Source of the DNA: Caldilineaceae bacterium SB0661_bin_32
GTDB lineage: Bacteria; Chloroflexota; Anaerolineae; Caldilineales; Caldilineaceae
Assembly (NCBI GenBank): GCA_009841235.1
Contig: VXMH01000066.1
Span: 35,891-80,690, forward strand
Length of the DNA stretch: 44,800 nucleotides
Direction: 5' to 3'
This document shows, piece by piece, positions 31,789 through 41,485 of this stretch. Position 1 is the stretch's first letter. Each line of letters opens with the position of its first letter. The position numbers and the translations under genes are program-made. The notes under the pieces are model-generated. The model was not told the origin of the DNA, did no database searches, and saw nothing but the letters and a program-made list of their open reading frames with translations.

Positions 31789-33718
31789 AGTCGGCAAGCG
31801 TACTTACGTCGCCGATTGGCAGGCCCTGGACCTGGGCCTTGAGAAGCCGGCGCATGATCTTGCCGGAGCGTGTTTTGGGAAGGCCGTCGACAATGTTCAA
31901 CTCGGCGGGCACGGCGATCGGCCCGACTTCGTGGCGCACGTGAAGTTTAAGGGCGTCGACCAGATCGGAGCTGCCGCTGACGCCGTCGTTGAGGATACAG
32001 AAGGCGTGGATCACGTTGCCGCGCAGCTCGTGGGGAATGCCGACGCAGGCGGCTTCGGCCACGTCCGGATGGCTGACCAGGGCACTCTCGATTTCGGCGG
32101 TACCGAGCCGGTAGCCGCTGACTTTGATGACGTCATCCATGCGGCCGATGATCCAGAAGTAGCCGTCGTCGTCGCGGCGGGCACTGTCCCCGGTGAAATA
32201 CCAACCTTGTTGAGCGAATTCGGACCAGTACTGTTCGACGTAGCGGTCCGGGTCTCCCCAGACGGTACGGGCCATTCCCGGCCACGGGCGTTTGATGACG
32301 AGATAGCCGTCCTCGTTGGGCTCGCAGGTGGAGCCGTCTTCGCGCACGACGTCGGCTTCGATGCCGGTGAACGGCAGGGTGGCGCTGCCAGGTTTGAGGG
32401 CGACGACGGGCGTAGGCGTGATCATGAAGCCGCCGGTTTCGGTCTGCCACCAGGTGTCCATAATCGGGCAGTTTTCGCGGCCGATGACGCGGTGATACCA
32501 GCGCCATGCTTCCGGGTTGATCGGTTCGCCGACGCTGCCGAGGAGGCGCAGGCTGGAGAGGTCGTGCTGTTCGGCCCAGGCATCGCCGAAGCGCATCAGG
32601 CCGCGAATGGCGGTCGGCGCAGTGTAGAGGATGGTGATGCCGTAGTCCTCGACGAGCTTCCAGTAGCGATTGGGGTGGGGATAGTCGGGCGCGCCTTCGT
32701 ACATGAAACCGGTGGAGCCGAGAATCAGCGGCGCGTAGACGATGTAACTGTGTCCGGTAATCCAGCCGGGGTCGGCGGCGCACCACCAGAGGTCGTCCTC
32801 TTTCAGGTCGAAGACGTACTTCAGTGTGGTGGCGGTGTAAACCTGATAGCCGCCGCAGGTATGGAGGACGCCCTTGGGTCGGCCGGTTGTGCCGGATGTG
32901 TAGAGGATGAAGAGAGGATCTTCGGCATCCATCGGTTCCGACTCGCAGACGGGACTGGCGATTGGGAGAGCCATCTCCTCATGCCACCAGTGGTCGCGGC
33001 CGGGAATCATCTGCACATCCTGCATGGTGCGTTGGTATACGATCACCGTATCCACGATGGAGCTGCGCTTGACGGCCTCGTCGGAGATCTCCTTGAGGTT
33101 GACGGTCTTGCCGCGCAACCAGGCGCCGTCACTGGTGATCAGCACCCTGGACTGGGCGTCGTCGATGCGGCTGGCGAGGGCCTGCTCGCTGAATCCACCG
33201 TAAACGACTGAGTGTACGGCGCCAATCTTGGTAACGGCCAGCATCGCGATCATCAGTTCGGGGGTCCGTCCCATGTAGATGGTCACGGTATCGCCCTTGC
33301 CGACACCCTTGCCCTTGAGTACGTTGGCGAACTTATTGACTTCCTGCCAGAGCTGGTAATAGCTGTAGTTCTGCTTGTCGCCCTCTTCGCCTTCAAATAT
33401 CAAGGCGAGCTTGTGCCTGCGCCAGGAGTTTACGTGCCGGTCCAATGCGTTGTAGGCGATATTGGTTTTGCCGCCGACAAACCATTTGAAGAACGGCGCG
33501 CCGCTGTCATCGAGCACCTTTTCGTACGGTTCGAACCAGTCGATCAGGTCGCGTGCGCGCCTATCCCAGTAGGCCTCGATATCTGCAAGCGCTTCGCTGC
33601 GCAGCTCGAGATAGTTGGGCACGTTTGCGCCGGCGACGGCCTCTGGGGGCGGCTGGTACAGTTCGCTGTCGGCGGCCGGGACCTCGATAGCCTGACCGTT
33701 TGAGCTCTGTTCCGACAT
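31787..33718 (-). CDS. acsA: acetyl-CoA synthetase (AMP-forming)
   Basis: A 643-residue ANL-superfamily ligase that makes acetyl-CoA from acetate, ATP and CoA through acetyl-AMP. Key motifs: the P-loop-like YTSGTTGRPKGVLHTCGGY, WWCAADPGWITGHSYIVY, GSVGEPINPEAW, DTWWQTETGG (A5), the hinge DVIKVSGYRLGTAEIES, and TRSGKIMRRLL with the Lys subject to regulatory acetylation in this family. The Trp in DTWWQTETGG is the acetate-size gate. The start is at MSEQSSNG because GGAGGGA lies 5 bases upstream; the longer frame is not needed. It follows the sucCD genes on the same strand after a gap of about 75 bases, so acetate activation and succinyl-CoA metabolism may be coregulated. Confidence 0.96.
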   Translation of the reverse strand: MSEQSSNGQAIEVPAADSELYQPPPEAVAGANVPNYLELRSEALADIEAYWDRRARDLIDWFEPYEKVLDDSGAPFFKWFVGGKTNIAYNALDRHVNSWRRHKLALIFEGEEGDKQNYSYYQLWQEVNKFANVLKGKGVGKGDTVTIYMGRTPELMIAMLAVTKIGAVHSVVYGGFSEQALASRIDDAQSRVLITSDGAWLRGKTVNLKEISDEAVKRSSIVDTVIVYQRTMQDVQMIPGRDHWWHEEMALPIASPVCESEPMDAEDPLFILYTSGTTGRPKGVLHTCGGYQVYTATTLKYVFDLKEDDLWWCAADPGWITGHSYIVYAPLILGSTGFMYEGAPDYPHPNRYWKLVEDYGITILYTAPTAIRGLMRFGDAWAEQHDLSSLRLLGSVGEPINPEAWRWYHRVIGRENCPIMDTWWQTETGGFMITPTPVVALKPGSATLPFTGIEADVVREDGSTCEPNEDGYLVIKRPWPGMARTVWGDPDRYVEQYWSEFAQQGWYFTGDSARRDDDGYFWIIGRMDDVIKVSGYRLGTAEIESALVSHPDVAEAACVGIPHELRGNVIHAFCILNDGVSGSSDLVDALKLHVRHEVGPIAVPAELNIVDGLPKTRSGKIMRRLLKAQVQGLPIGDVSTLAD

Positions 33719-33794
33719 GCTTCCCTCCTTCATTCGGTGTCTGTTGGTCCGCTGCGAGATTGGCAACTATGATAGCACAGTTTCGGACGTTGGT

Positions 33795-34664
33795 TCAGAT
33801 ATTCTGCGCGGCCAATTCTGCGATCTCCTCGGGGTGACGGGCGATGGCGACCCCGGCGTCCTGGAGCGCTTCGATCTTTTCAGCGGCGGTGCCCTCGCCG
33901 CCGGAGATGATGGCGCCGGCATGGCCCATGCGTTTGCCGGGCGGAGCGGTCTGGCCGGCGATGAAAGCAGTGACAGGTTTGGTCATTTCGGTTCTGATGT
34001 AGTCGGCGGCGACCTGCTCGTCGGTGCCCCCGATCTCCCCGATCAGGACGACCTGCTCAGTGGCGGAGTCCTGTTCAAACATCTGCAATACGTCGAGAAA
34101 GTTGAGCCCTTTGATGGGGTCACCGCCGATGCCAACCGCGGTGCTCTGGCCGATCCCACGCGCGGTCAGAGCATAGATGACCTCGTAAGTTAGCGTCCCG
34201 GAACGACTGACGATGCCCACGTTGCCCGGTGTGTGAATGTGGCCGGCCATAATGCCGACTTTGGCGGTACCCGGTGAAATGAGTCCGGGGCAGTTGGGCC
34301 CGATCAGGAGAGCATCGGTCGAATCGAGGTAGGCGCGAGCACGGGCCATGTCGAGGGCGGGGATGTTCTCGGTGATGCAGACGATCAGGGCGACGCCGGC
34401 GTCGGCAGCCTCGAGGAGGGCGTCCACGGCGAAGGCGGCGGGGACGAAGATGATGCTGGTATTGGCGTCGGTTGTGGCGACGGCTTCGTGGACGGTATCG
34501 AAAACAGGCGTGTTGCCGACGGCCCACTGACCGCCGCGACCGGGCACGGCGCCGGCCACCACATTGGTGCCGTACTGGATCATCTGCTCTGCGTGGAAGG
34601 CGCCCTGGCTCCCGGTGATTCCCTGCACGAGCAGGCGGGTCCCATTGTCAACGAGGATACTCAT
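33795..34664 (-). CDS. sucD: succinate-CoA ligase subunit alpha
   Basis: A 289-residue alpha subunit that binds CoA and carries the phosphohistidine. It opens with [21 protein letters not shown] (CoA-binding Rossmann fold). It also has [49 protein letters not shown], and the active-site His in [17 protein letters not shown]. Its ATG overlaps the sucC stop (ATGA), a sign of translational coupling. The enzyme interconverts succinyl-CoA and succinate with nucleotide triphosphate in the TCA cycle. Confidence 0.97.
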   Translation of the reverse strand: MSILVDNGTRLLVQGITGSQGAFHAEQMIQYGTNVVAGAVPGRGGQWAVGNTPVFDTVHEAVATTDANTSIIFVPAAFAVDALLEAADAGVALIVCITENIPALDMARARAYLDSTDALLIGPNCPGLISPGTAKVGIMAGHIHTPGNVGIVSRSGTLTYEVIYALTARGIGQSTAVGIGGDPIKGLNFLDVLQMFEQDSATEQVVLIGEIGGTDEQVAADYIRTEMTKPVTAFIAGQTAPPGKRMGHAGAIISGGEGTAAEKIEALQDAGVAIARHPEEIAELAAQNI

Positions 34665-35803
34665 GCGCCTTCTCCTTTGGCGGCGGCGACGGCCATCTGC
34701 ACGGCTTCAGACAGCTGGTTGGCGGAGGGAAGATTGGAGTCGGCCAGAATCTGGCGGCCTTCATCCTCGTTTACACCCACCATACGGACGACAATCGGGA
34801 CCTCTACATTGAGGCTGTTGATGGCCTCGACGATGCCATTGGCCACTTCATCACAGCGAGTGATGCCGCCGAAGATGTTGATGAGAACTGCTTTCACGCG
34901 TGCGTCGCGGAGGATGATCCGCAAGGCGGCCAGGACTTTGTCTGCGCCGGCGCCGCCGCCGATGTCGAGAAAGTTGGCCGGGCTGCCGCCATAGAGCTTG
35001 ATAATGTCCATAGTGGCCATGGCGAGGCCGGCGCCGTTCACCATGCAGCCGATTTCGCCATCGAGATCGATATAACTGATTCCGACCTCACGGGCTTCGG
35101 TCTCGGTGGGGCTGTCTTCGTCGGAATCGCGCATGGCGGCCAGCTCTTTTTGCCTGGGCAAGGCGCTGTCGTCGAGCAGTATTTTGCCATCCACAGCCTG
35201 CAACCGGTTGTCGCCATTAATGACAAGCGGATTGATCTCGGCGAGGCTGGCGTCGCTGTCGACAAAGGCGCGGTAGAGGCTCTGGGCGATCTTGGTGAAA
35301 GCGGAGACGTGCTCTTTGGGCAGTCCGATGCCGTAGGCCAGCTGGCGGGCCTGGTATCCCTGCATACCCAGAAGTGGGTGGACGTGAACGGTGATGATCT
35401 TTTCGGGCGTTTCGGCGGCGACCTCTTCGATTTCGACGCCCCCCTCGCTGCTGGCCATGATCGCCACCTTGCGCGCGCCGCGGTCGAGGACGGCGCCCAG
35501 GTAGATTTCGGAGCGGATGTCAGCGGCCTCGTCCACCAGGACTTTTTGTACTGTCAGCCCTTTGATGTCCATGCCGAGGATTTTTGCGGCCACTTTCTCG
35601 GCCTCTTCCGGCGTGCCGGCCAGCTTGATGCCGCCGGCTTTCCCGCGCCCTCCGACCAATACCTGACTCTTGATGACGACCGGCTTGCCGATCTGTTCGG
35701 CGATGGCGCGCGCTTCGGCCGGCGTGGTAGCAACTTCCCCGTTGGGGATGGGCACTCCATATTGGGCGAAGACTCGCTTAGACTGGTATTCGTGTAACTT
35801 CAA
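34661..35803 (-). CDS. sucC: succinate-CoA ligase subunit beta, TTG start
   Basis: A 380-residue beta subunit with an ATP-grasp domain ([44 protein letters not shown]) and the CoA-ligase domain ([45 protein letters not shown]). Homologues begin MKLHEYQ, and here that first codon is TTG. No in-frame ATG is near, and GAGGAG stands about 7 bases upstream on the coding strand, so TTG is the start. It overlaps sucD by 4 bases. The gap to the upstream permease gene is 115 bases and shows no clear promoter. Confidence 0.96.
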   Translation of the reverse strand: MKLHEYQSKRVFAQYGVPIPNGEVATTPAEARAIAEQIGKPVVIKSQVLVGGRGKAGGIKLAGTPEEAEKVAAKILGMDIKGLTVQKVLVDEAADIRSEIYLGAVLDRGARKVAIMASSEGGVEIEEVAAETPEKIITVHVHPLLGMQGYQARQLAYGIGLPKEHVSAFTKIAQSLYRAFVDSDASLAEINPLVINGDNRLQAVDGKILLDDSALPRQKELAAMRDSDEDSPTETEAREVGISYIDLDGEIGCMVNGAGLAMATMDIIKLYGGSPANFLDIGGGAGADKVLAALRIILRDARVKAVLINIFGGITRCDEVANGIVEAINSLNVEVPIVVRMVGVNEDEGRQILADSNLPSANQLSEAVQMAVAAAKGEGA

Positions 35804-35918
35804 AATGGGACTCCTCTTCGGTAAATACTGTGATGCGTGCGATGAAGCGACGCACTATGATTGCAGCTCCCGCCAGCAAGCGGAAAGGCGCTCCGGTCGT
35901 ATCGTGACTTCCTCGGGC

Positions 35919-36824
35919 TCAGCCTTTCAGTCCTGTGAGAGCAATTCCTCTGATAATCTGACGCTGGAAGACCAGGAAGACGATAAGCAGAGGGATGCTT
36001 GCAAGGCTGGCCGCGGTCATAATTTTCTCCCAGTGGGTGGTGGATTCGCCGCGGAAGAAACTCAGGCCGACGGGCAAAGTGTAAAATTCGCGGCTGTTGG
36101 CCAGGATCAGCGGCCACAGGTAGGCGTTCCAGTTGCCGATAAAGTTGAAGATGGCCAGGGCGGCGATGGCCGGTTTGACCAGGGGCGCGGCGATGCGCCA
36201 CCAGATACCGAACTCGTTCATACCATCCATGCGGGCAGCGTCCAGGAGCTCGTTGGGGACGCCGTCGAAGAACTGACGCATGAGAAAGATGCCGGCGGCG
36301 GTGATGACGCCGGGGAAGGCGATTCCCCAGTATTGAGTGTAGCCGATATGCCAATTCCAGTTTACGCTCATCGTAAACCACGGAATGATGAGCATTTCGG
36401 TCGGGATCATGAGCGTGCCGAGCATGCCGATGAAGATGATATTTTTGCCCGGAAAGTCGAATTTATTGAGCGTGTAGCCGACCAGGGTGTCAAAAAAGAC
36501 GACACTTGTGGTGCTGATTGCCGCAACAATAATACTGTTGAGATACCAGCGCTCGAAAGTGCTGGTATTGAGTACATTCAGATAGTTCTGGAGAGTGGGA
36601 TTTTCAGGAAAGAAGGAAAAGTTTACCAGTTCGGGCGCCGGCTTTACGCTCGTCAGAATCATCCAGAAAAAGGGCGTAACCATGCAGACCCCGCCGATGG
36701 CAAGCAGGAGATACGCGATCAGCAGCGTCCAGCCGAAGCGCCGCCTGCTCCCGCCCTGGGCAGGCTTGAAATGTTCCGCTATCTGAAGTGTGCCCTCTGT
36801 ACCGATTTCTGCTGAAGTAGCCAT
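35919..36824 (-). CDS. carbohydrate ABC transporter permease, MalG type
   Basis: A 301-residue inner-membrane permease of the CUT1 sugar-importer family. It has a cytoplasmic N-terminal tail, six helices starting at LIAYLLLAIGGVCMVTPFFWMIL, PTLQNYLNVL after the first helix, and the coupling loop LDAARMDGMNEFGIWWRIAAPLVKPA. It ends shortly after the last helix, as MalG-type subunits do. It follows the MalF-type permease by about 25 bases. No ATPase gene is in the cluster, so the importer must share an MsmX/UgpC-like ATPase encoded elsewhere. Confidence 0.93.
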   Translation of the reverse strand: MATSAEIGTEGTLQIAEHFKPAQGGSRRRFGWTLLIAYLLLAIGGVCMVTPFFWMILTSVKPAPELVNFSFFPENPTLQNYLNVLNTSTFERWYLNSIIVAAISTTSVVFFDTLVGYTLNKFDFPGKNIIFIGMLGTLMIPTEMLIIPWFTMSVNWNWHIGYTQYWGIAFPGVITAAGIFLMRQFFDGVPNELLDAARMDGMNEFGIWWRIAAPLVKPAIAALAIFNFIGNWNAYLWPLILANSREFYTLPVGLSFFRGESTTHWEKIMTAASLASIPLLIVFLVFQRQIIRGIALTGLKG

Positions 36825-36849
36825 TTGTGCGTTGCGCCGGCGCGACTGT

Positions 36850-37755
36850 CTAATATTCTACGCGCCGCGAAAAGAAGCGCAGCTGGATGATCGTAATGAG
36901 TAGGATGAGAAAGAAAAGAAGAACGGTAAGCGCGCCGGCATAGCCCATCTTGTAGCTGGAAAACCCCTCCCGATAGACCTCCAGCACGACGGTGGTCGTA
37001 CTTTTCAGCGGGCCGCCGGTGCCCTGGGGGCTCATATTCTGGACGAGAGCGAACAGGCGCAGATAGGAGATGGTGCCCAGAACCGTCAGGTAGACGATGA
37101 TCGGATTGAGGAGGGGCAGAGTGATACGCCAGAAGAGTTGCCAGGCGTTGGCGCCGTCAATGCGGGCGGCTTCATAGTAGTGGCCGGGAATCTGCTGGAT
37201 ACCGGCCAGAAAGATAATGACTGCGAAGCCGAGATTTTGCCAGACGGCTACGGCAGTGATCGACGGCAGCGCCTGCGCGGGACTCTTGGTGAAGGGCTGT
37301 TGGGGCAGGCCGACCAGATCCAGCCCTTGGTTAATCAAGCCGGTCTCCGGCTGATAGAGCCAGTTCCAGACGAAGGCGACTGCGACGGCCGAAGTAACGT
37401 AGGGTGCGAAATAGGCGACGCGGAAGACAGCGGAAAGGCGCCGGATCTGGGCGAGGAGCAGGGCGATAGCCAGCGCAAGAACCAGCTGTGAGGGCACACC
37501 AAACAGAACATAGCGAACGGTATTGGAGAAGGCGGCTGTCACGGAGCTGCGCGGTTTGCCGGCGTCCTGCCAGATCTCCTGATAGTTCTCCAATCCCACC
37601 CAGGGGCCGGAGCCTTCGAACACATTCCAGTCGCGAAAACTGACGTTAAAGGCGAGGATTGTCGGGTACCAGCGGATGACGACAAAGAAGACCAGGGCTA
37701 CGCTCATAAAGATGTAGGCCCAAATGATTTGCCGTTGGTGGAGGGTCAAACGCAT
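36850..37755 (-). CDS. carbohydrate ABC transporter permease, MalF/UgpA type
   Basis: A 301-residue CUT1 permease. Its first helix is IIWAYIFMSVALVFFVVIRWYP, followed by SFRDWNVFEGSGPWVGLENY. The coupling loop is YEAARIDGANAWQLFWRITLPLLNPI. The start is placed at the ATG of MRLTLHQ. A GTG eight codons upstream (37779) is possible; neither has a clear ribosome site. It is the second gene of the SBP-MalF-MalG set and forms the channel with the MalG-type subunit. Confidence 0.92.
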   Translation of the reverse strand: MRLTLHQRQIIWAYIFMSVALVFFVVIRWYPTILAFNVSFRDWNVFEGSGPWVGLENYQEIWQDAGKPRSSVTAAFSNTVRYVLFGVPSQLVLALAIALLLAQIRRLSAVFRVAYFAPYVTSAVAVAFVWNWLYQPETGLINQGLDLVGLPQQPFTKSPAQALPSITAVAVWQNLGFAVIIFLAGIQQIPGHYYEAARIDGANAWQLFWRITLPLLNPIIVYLTVLGTISYLRLFALVQNMSPQGTGGPLKSTTTVVLEVYREGFSSYKMGYAGALTVLLFFLILLITIIQLRFFSRRVEY

Positions 37756-37920
37756 GGAGCTAATCCATCGTGATTGCACGTAATTCAGGGGGCCGAGGGC
37801 AGGATGGCCCAGGGTCTTTGACCAGAGAACGGGCCGTGCTGGACCAGACAGAGAAAGACGGAGGCGAGAGGATAGCCTGCCGGGCAGGCACCCTCTCGCT
37901 TCACGTTGGTCACTTTCGAT

Positions 37921-39258
37921 TTAGCGGCTGGACCAGAAGTCGTCCAGGACCTCCTGGTCGGTATCGGCGGCGATCTGCAAAGCAGTGGCAGGATCTTCGT
38001 CGGTCAGGACCACCATGTCGAAGGAGTCAATGATGGCCTGCCGCTGCTGGCTCTCGTCGGCGAAGAAGGTAGCGTGGGAGTATTCCAGCCCGGCGGCAAA
38101 GGCGCCCAGCTTTTCATCGGCGAGAAGTTCCGGATTGCTGCCTGCCTCGAGTTGGGCGGGCAGTTCACCAACGATGTCTACCCACAAGGCGCCGGCATCT
38201 GCGCTGGTGATGAACTGCAGGAACTTGACGGCCGCGTCAAAGCGGGCCTGGTCGGCGGCGGCCTTCTTGGTCAGGCCGTGGGTCCAGTAGGAGCCGAAGG
38301 TGCTCTTGACGCCGTTATGCGAGGGCAACTCGGCGACGCCGAAGTTCATTTCCGGACTGTTCTTGGCGATCGTGCCGAGACGGAAGGATCCGTCGACGTG
38401 GAAGCATACGTGACCGCCGACGAAGGCGTTGGTGCTGCCGTCAAACAGGTCGCGGTCGCCGGTGGCGAGATCGGTGTGGAAAGCCAGGAGATAGTTCCAG
38501 GCCTGCATGCCAGCCTCGTCATTATAGAGGACCTCGCTGTAGTCGTCAGTATAGGGCACGCCGCCGAACTGACGTACCAGCACTTCGCGGAACCAGTGAT
38601 GGTCCTGGGCGGAGGGATCGGCGACAAAGCCCTGAACGACAAGCTTGCCGTCATCATCGCGCTGTGTGCAGGCAACGGCCTGGTCGCGCAGCTCGTCCAG
38701 GGTCGCGGGCGGGCTGTCAGGGTCGAGACCGGCTGCCTCCATCAGATCTCTGTTGTAAAAGAGAGCGAGGGCGCGTACCGCGGTGGGAAGCGTGTAGAGC
38801 GTGCCTTCGACGAAGCTGGCCTGGACCATGGGGCTGAACTTTTCGGCGACCATGGCCGGCGGGAAGGCGTCCTCGGGCAGAGGCACGAGGTAGCCGGAAT
38901 CGATCCAGACGGATTGCCAGCCATAAAAGAGGGTAGCGACATCGGGGCCGACGCCGGCGGGAACGCTGGCGGCGATCTTGTCGCGGAACTCAGCGTAGGG
39001 GATGTCGGCGTTGTGAACGACCTTGATGTTCGGGTTCGCCTCTTCAAACTGGGCGATCAGCTGGTTCATGGCATCGACTCTGGCGGCAAAGTTGTACTGC
39101 CAGTACTCGATTTCGATAACCTCGTCGGCCATAGCCGACTCTTCGGCTGCCGAGTCCGAAGCCGGTGCTTCGGCGGGCACGGCTGCGGGGCAGGCGGCCA
39201 AAAGCATAGCGGCCACCAGGAGCGCGCCGGTCAGTATGAACAGTTTGGAGCGTTTCAT
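37921..39258 (-). CDS. carbohydrate ABC transporter substrate-binding lipoprotein (family 1)
   Basis: A 445-residue binding protein with a Sec lipoprotein signal: MKRSKLFILTGALLVAAMLL, lipobox LAAC with C23. An Ala/Pro/Glu/Ser linker follows. The family-1 fold begins IEIEYWQYNFAARVDAMNQL and continues with FEEANPNIKVVH, PDVATLFYGWQSVWIDSG and TAVRALALFYNRDLMEAAGLDPDSPPATLDEL. AAGGAGG lies 7 bases before the ATG, which decides this start over an ATG 14 codons upstream. The gene heads the permease pair on the minus strand. The neighbouring BadF/BcrA-type sugar kinase hints at an amino sugar or related ligand, which is inference. A weak hairpin (AGAGTC/GACTCT, 39289-39309) lies in its leader. 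Confidence 0.93.
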   Translation of the reverse strand: MKRSKLFILTGALLVAAMLLAACPAAVPAEAPASDSAAEESAMADEVIEIEYWQYNFAARVDAMNQLIAQFEEANPNIKVVHNADIPYAEFRDKIAASVPAGVGPDVATLFYGWQSVWIDSGYLVPLPEDAFPPAMVAEKFSPMVQASFVEGTLYTLPTAVRALALFYNRDLMEAAGLDPDSPPATLDELRDQAVACTQRDDDGKLVVQGFVADPSAQDHHWFREVLVRQFGGVPYTDDYSEVLYNDEAGMQAWNYLLAFHTDLATGDRDLFDGSTNAFVGGHVCFHVDGSFRLGTIAKNSPEMNFGVAELPSHNGVKSTFGSYWTHGLTKKAAADQARFDAAVKFLQFITSADAGALWVDIVGELPAQLEAGSNPELLADEKLGAFAAGLEYSHATFFADESQQRQAIIDSFDMVVLTDEDPATALQIAADTDQEVLDDFWSSR

Positions 39259-39460
39259 CGTTGGTTTCCTCCTTGGATTAGAGAAAGGAGAGTCCTCCAT
39301 TCAGACTCTTACTCCGTTTTCGTCGATCGCTGGACTGTGAGGTCCTACGATCAAACCATCTATCCTGGAAAGTCGCGATTTGTCATGTAGAGAAACCTGG
39401 CAATTCGGGCGTCGCGTTGCACCTCTCTCCTTTCTCACATTCGGGATCCCGGGGCCATGC

Positions 39461-40417
39461 TTACGATTCGATTTTCAGCAGGCGGGCGGCGTTGCCGGCA
39501 AAGATCTGCTGGATGTCCTGCTCCGGGAAATTCAGGTCGAGACAGCTTCGCATCTGGTCCTGCAGGTACTCCAGGGTGAAGCCGCGCGGGAACCAGCTGC
39601 TGTCAGTTCCGAAGATGATGCGGCCGGGGCCGATGGTCTCGTAGTATTTGCGGAACAGGTATTTGACGGTTACGTCGCCGGGAACCCAGCGAATCCACTG
39701 GAGGCTGCCGCTGGTGTCAACGCAGACGTTGGGGCAGGCCCAGCAGAGCTGCAGGGTTTCGCGTTCCCAGGCGCAGCCGAAATGGGGGATGACAAATGTC
39801 ACATCGGGAAAGGCTTTGGCGATGTTGTGCAGTTTGAAGGGGCTGATGTTCTCATGCCAGGCGATGCCGCCGGCGCTGCCCTGAATGCCGAAATGGATGA
39901 GGACTGGGATATCCAGTTCGGCGCACTTTTCCCAGACAGGCCAGATCGACTCATCCTCGATCGGCTGTTCGATCATAGGGGCAAGCAGTTTGTAGCCGCG
40001 CAGACCCAGTTCGGTGACGGCGTGATCCAACTGGGCGACTGCATCCGGCTCGAAGGGATTATGGTGGGCGAACCCGATGAATTTGTCGGGGTACCAGCTG
40101 ACGATTTCGGCGAGGTGCTCATTGCCGCCGCCGGTAACGAAGGCGGCGGCGCGTACGCCGTATTCGTCCAATTCTGCGGCCCAACGGCGGGCCTGCTCCC
40201 TGTCGCCCGGGTGGTCGTCGGGCGACTCCGCTTTCGGGAACCCCCACATTTTGCGCCAGTGTTCCCCATAGGGCCGGCTCATTTCCTGGACTGTGCGCGC
40301 CCGCTTTTCTCCCACCTTGTCAATGTAATTCTGGATCGTGTTTCCCATGTTCGGGAACCACGGCTTGCGAGTGGGGAAGTGTACGTGAAAGTCGATGATT
40401 TCAAAGCCCTGATACAT
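39461..40417 (-). CDS. amidohydrolase-superfamily protein (amidohydrolase_2 type)
   Basis: A 318-residue TIM-barrel hydrolase or decarboxylase. The first metal-binding strand is EIIDFHVHFPTRKPW (H-x-H). FIGFAHHNPFEP, LDIPVLIHFGIQG, VTFVIPHFGCAWERE and IIFGTDSSWFPRG supply the later His and Asp ligands. Members of this branch include ACMSD-like decarboxylases, lactonases and dicarboxylate hydrolases, so the reaction is not fixed by the sequence. It sits between the sugar kinase gene (100 bases upstream) and the sugar SBP gene on the same strand, suggesting work on an imported compound. Confidence 0.88.
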   Translation of the reverse strand: MYQGFEIIDFHVHFPTRKPWFPNMGNTIQNYIDKVGEKRARTVQEMSRPYGEHWRKMWGFPKAESPDDHPGDREQARRWAAELDEYGVRAAAFVTGGGNEHLAEIVSWYPDKFIGFAHHNPFEPDAVAQLDHAVTELGLRGYKLLAPMIEQPIEDESIWPVWEKCAELDIPVLIHFGIQGSAGGIAWHENISPFKLHNIAKAFPDVTFVIPHFGCAWERETLQLCWACPNVCVDTSGSLQWIRWVPGDVTVKYLFRKYYETIGPGRIIFGTDSSWFPRGFTLEYLQDQMRSCLDLNFPEQDIQQIFAGNAARLLKIES

Positions 40418-40516
40418 TGAGATTCCTCAGGTTAGATTCCACAGTTTTCCTGGCCCGTTCGGCACGGGGAGGGCTCTTTCAGCGCCAGGAGGAAGGCGGC
40501 TGGGAAACAAACAAGG

Positions 40517-41485
40517 CTACCCGTGCGCCTGCAGCGCGTCCTGCGGCACGAGACCGGGACTGCGGGCCAGCAAGGCGGCCCCCCGGGCCGGGCCTGCGCG
40601 GGCGGGAACGATTTGACAACCGGGCAGATGCGCGTTGAGAGCGGCGCGAAATGCCTGGTAAAGGCAGGACGGTTGTTTCAAAACGGAGCCGGCTGTGGCG
40701 ACCTTGGCGTCGGTCAGCAGGCCGACTTTGCGCAGGACGGCAGCGGCGGTACTGGCAAGTGCCGTGCCGGCCTCATGCATGATTGTACGTGCGACGGCAT
40801 CACCGCCCGCGGCAGCCTCCGCAACAGAGGGGGCAAAAGAACGCAACTGCTCGTGGGCATGTGAGATGCTGGAGTCGAGTTCAGCGAGCCAGCCGGTCCA
40901 CTCCTGCTGGGAGTTGCCGGCGACGGCGCGGAACTGCTCTGTGAGACGGGTTGCAGGGCCGCGGCCGTCGAGTGCGGCCAGGGCGGAACGGAGGCCGCGG
41001 CGGCCGATATCATAGCCGCTGCCGGCGTCGCCGAGCCAGTGCCCGAAACCGTCAGCGCGGGCCGAGCGGCCGTTCTCGCCAACGGCGAATGCGACGGCCC
41101 CGCTGCCCGAGGCGATTAGTGCGCCGGGATTGCCATGGAAGGCGCCGGCCCAGGCCACAACTGAATCGTTGAGGGACCTCCACGAGCAACGCATTCCGCT
41201 GGCCTCAAGCGCTGAGGTCAGGATCTTTTGCACGTTTTTCCTGTCAGAGGCGCCATCGAAGCCGGCCATGCCGGCGCAGGCGGCCTTCACCCCATCAGGG
41301 ACAACGGCAGAATCAGCCAATGCCTGTGAAATCGCTGCGGACAGGTTGGCCGCGGCCTGTTCCACACCGACGATATGGTAGTTGGAGGGGCCGCTCTGAC
41401 CTTCGACGACCGGCCGGCCAGCACCGTTGGACAGAACGATATGGGTTTTGGTTGCGCCGCCATCGATTCCAAGAAAGTAGGCCAC
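40517..41485 (-). CDS. BadF/BadG/BcrA/BcrD-family kinase (N-acetylglucosamine-kinase-like)
   Basis: A 322-residue ASKHA-fold ATPase. The phosphate-1 loop is FLGIDGGATKTHIVL near the N-terminus. Next come CAGMAGFDG, the catalytic-region Asp in SLNDSVVAWAGAF, phosphate-2 in ALIASGSGAVAFAV, DGFGHWLGDAGSGYDIGRRGL, and ATAGSVLKQPSCLYQAF. This pattern matches N-acetylglucosamine kinase and relatives and not the Fe-S benzoyl-CoA reductase activators, because the Cys pair of the latter is absent. The start is placed at the GTG (VAYFLGIDGG) next to the domain; the ATG at 41584 would add 33 unrelated residues. It is probably the first gene of the kinase-amidohydrolase-sugar-importer run. Confidence 0.87.
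   Translation of the reverse strand: MAYFLGIDGGATKTHIVLSNGAGRPVVEGQSGPSNYHIVGVEQAAANLSAAISQALADSAVVPDGVKAACAGMAGFDGASDRKNVQKILTSALEASGMRCSWRSLNDSVVAWAGAFHGNPGALIASGSGAVAFAVGENGRSARADGFGHWLGDAGSGYDIGRRGLRSALAALDGRGPATRLTEQFRAVAGNSQQEWTGWLAELDSSISHAHEQLRSFAPSVAEAAAGGDAVARTIMHEAGTALASTAAAVLRKVGLLTDAKVATAGSVLKQPSCLYQAFRAALNAHLPGCQIVPARAGPARGAALLARSPGLVPQDALQAHG

Noticed and set aside
31736..33211. 491-codon open frame on the plus strand
   Set aside because: It lies antisense to acsA, has no family signature and no ribosome site, and reflects GC-rich codon bias of the true gene.
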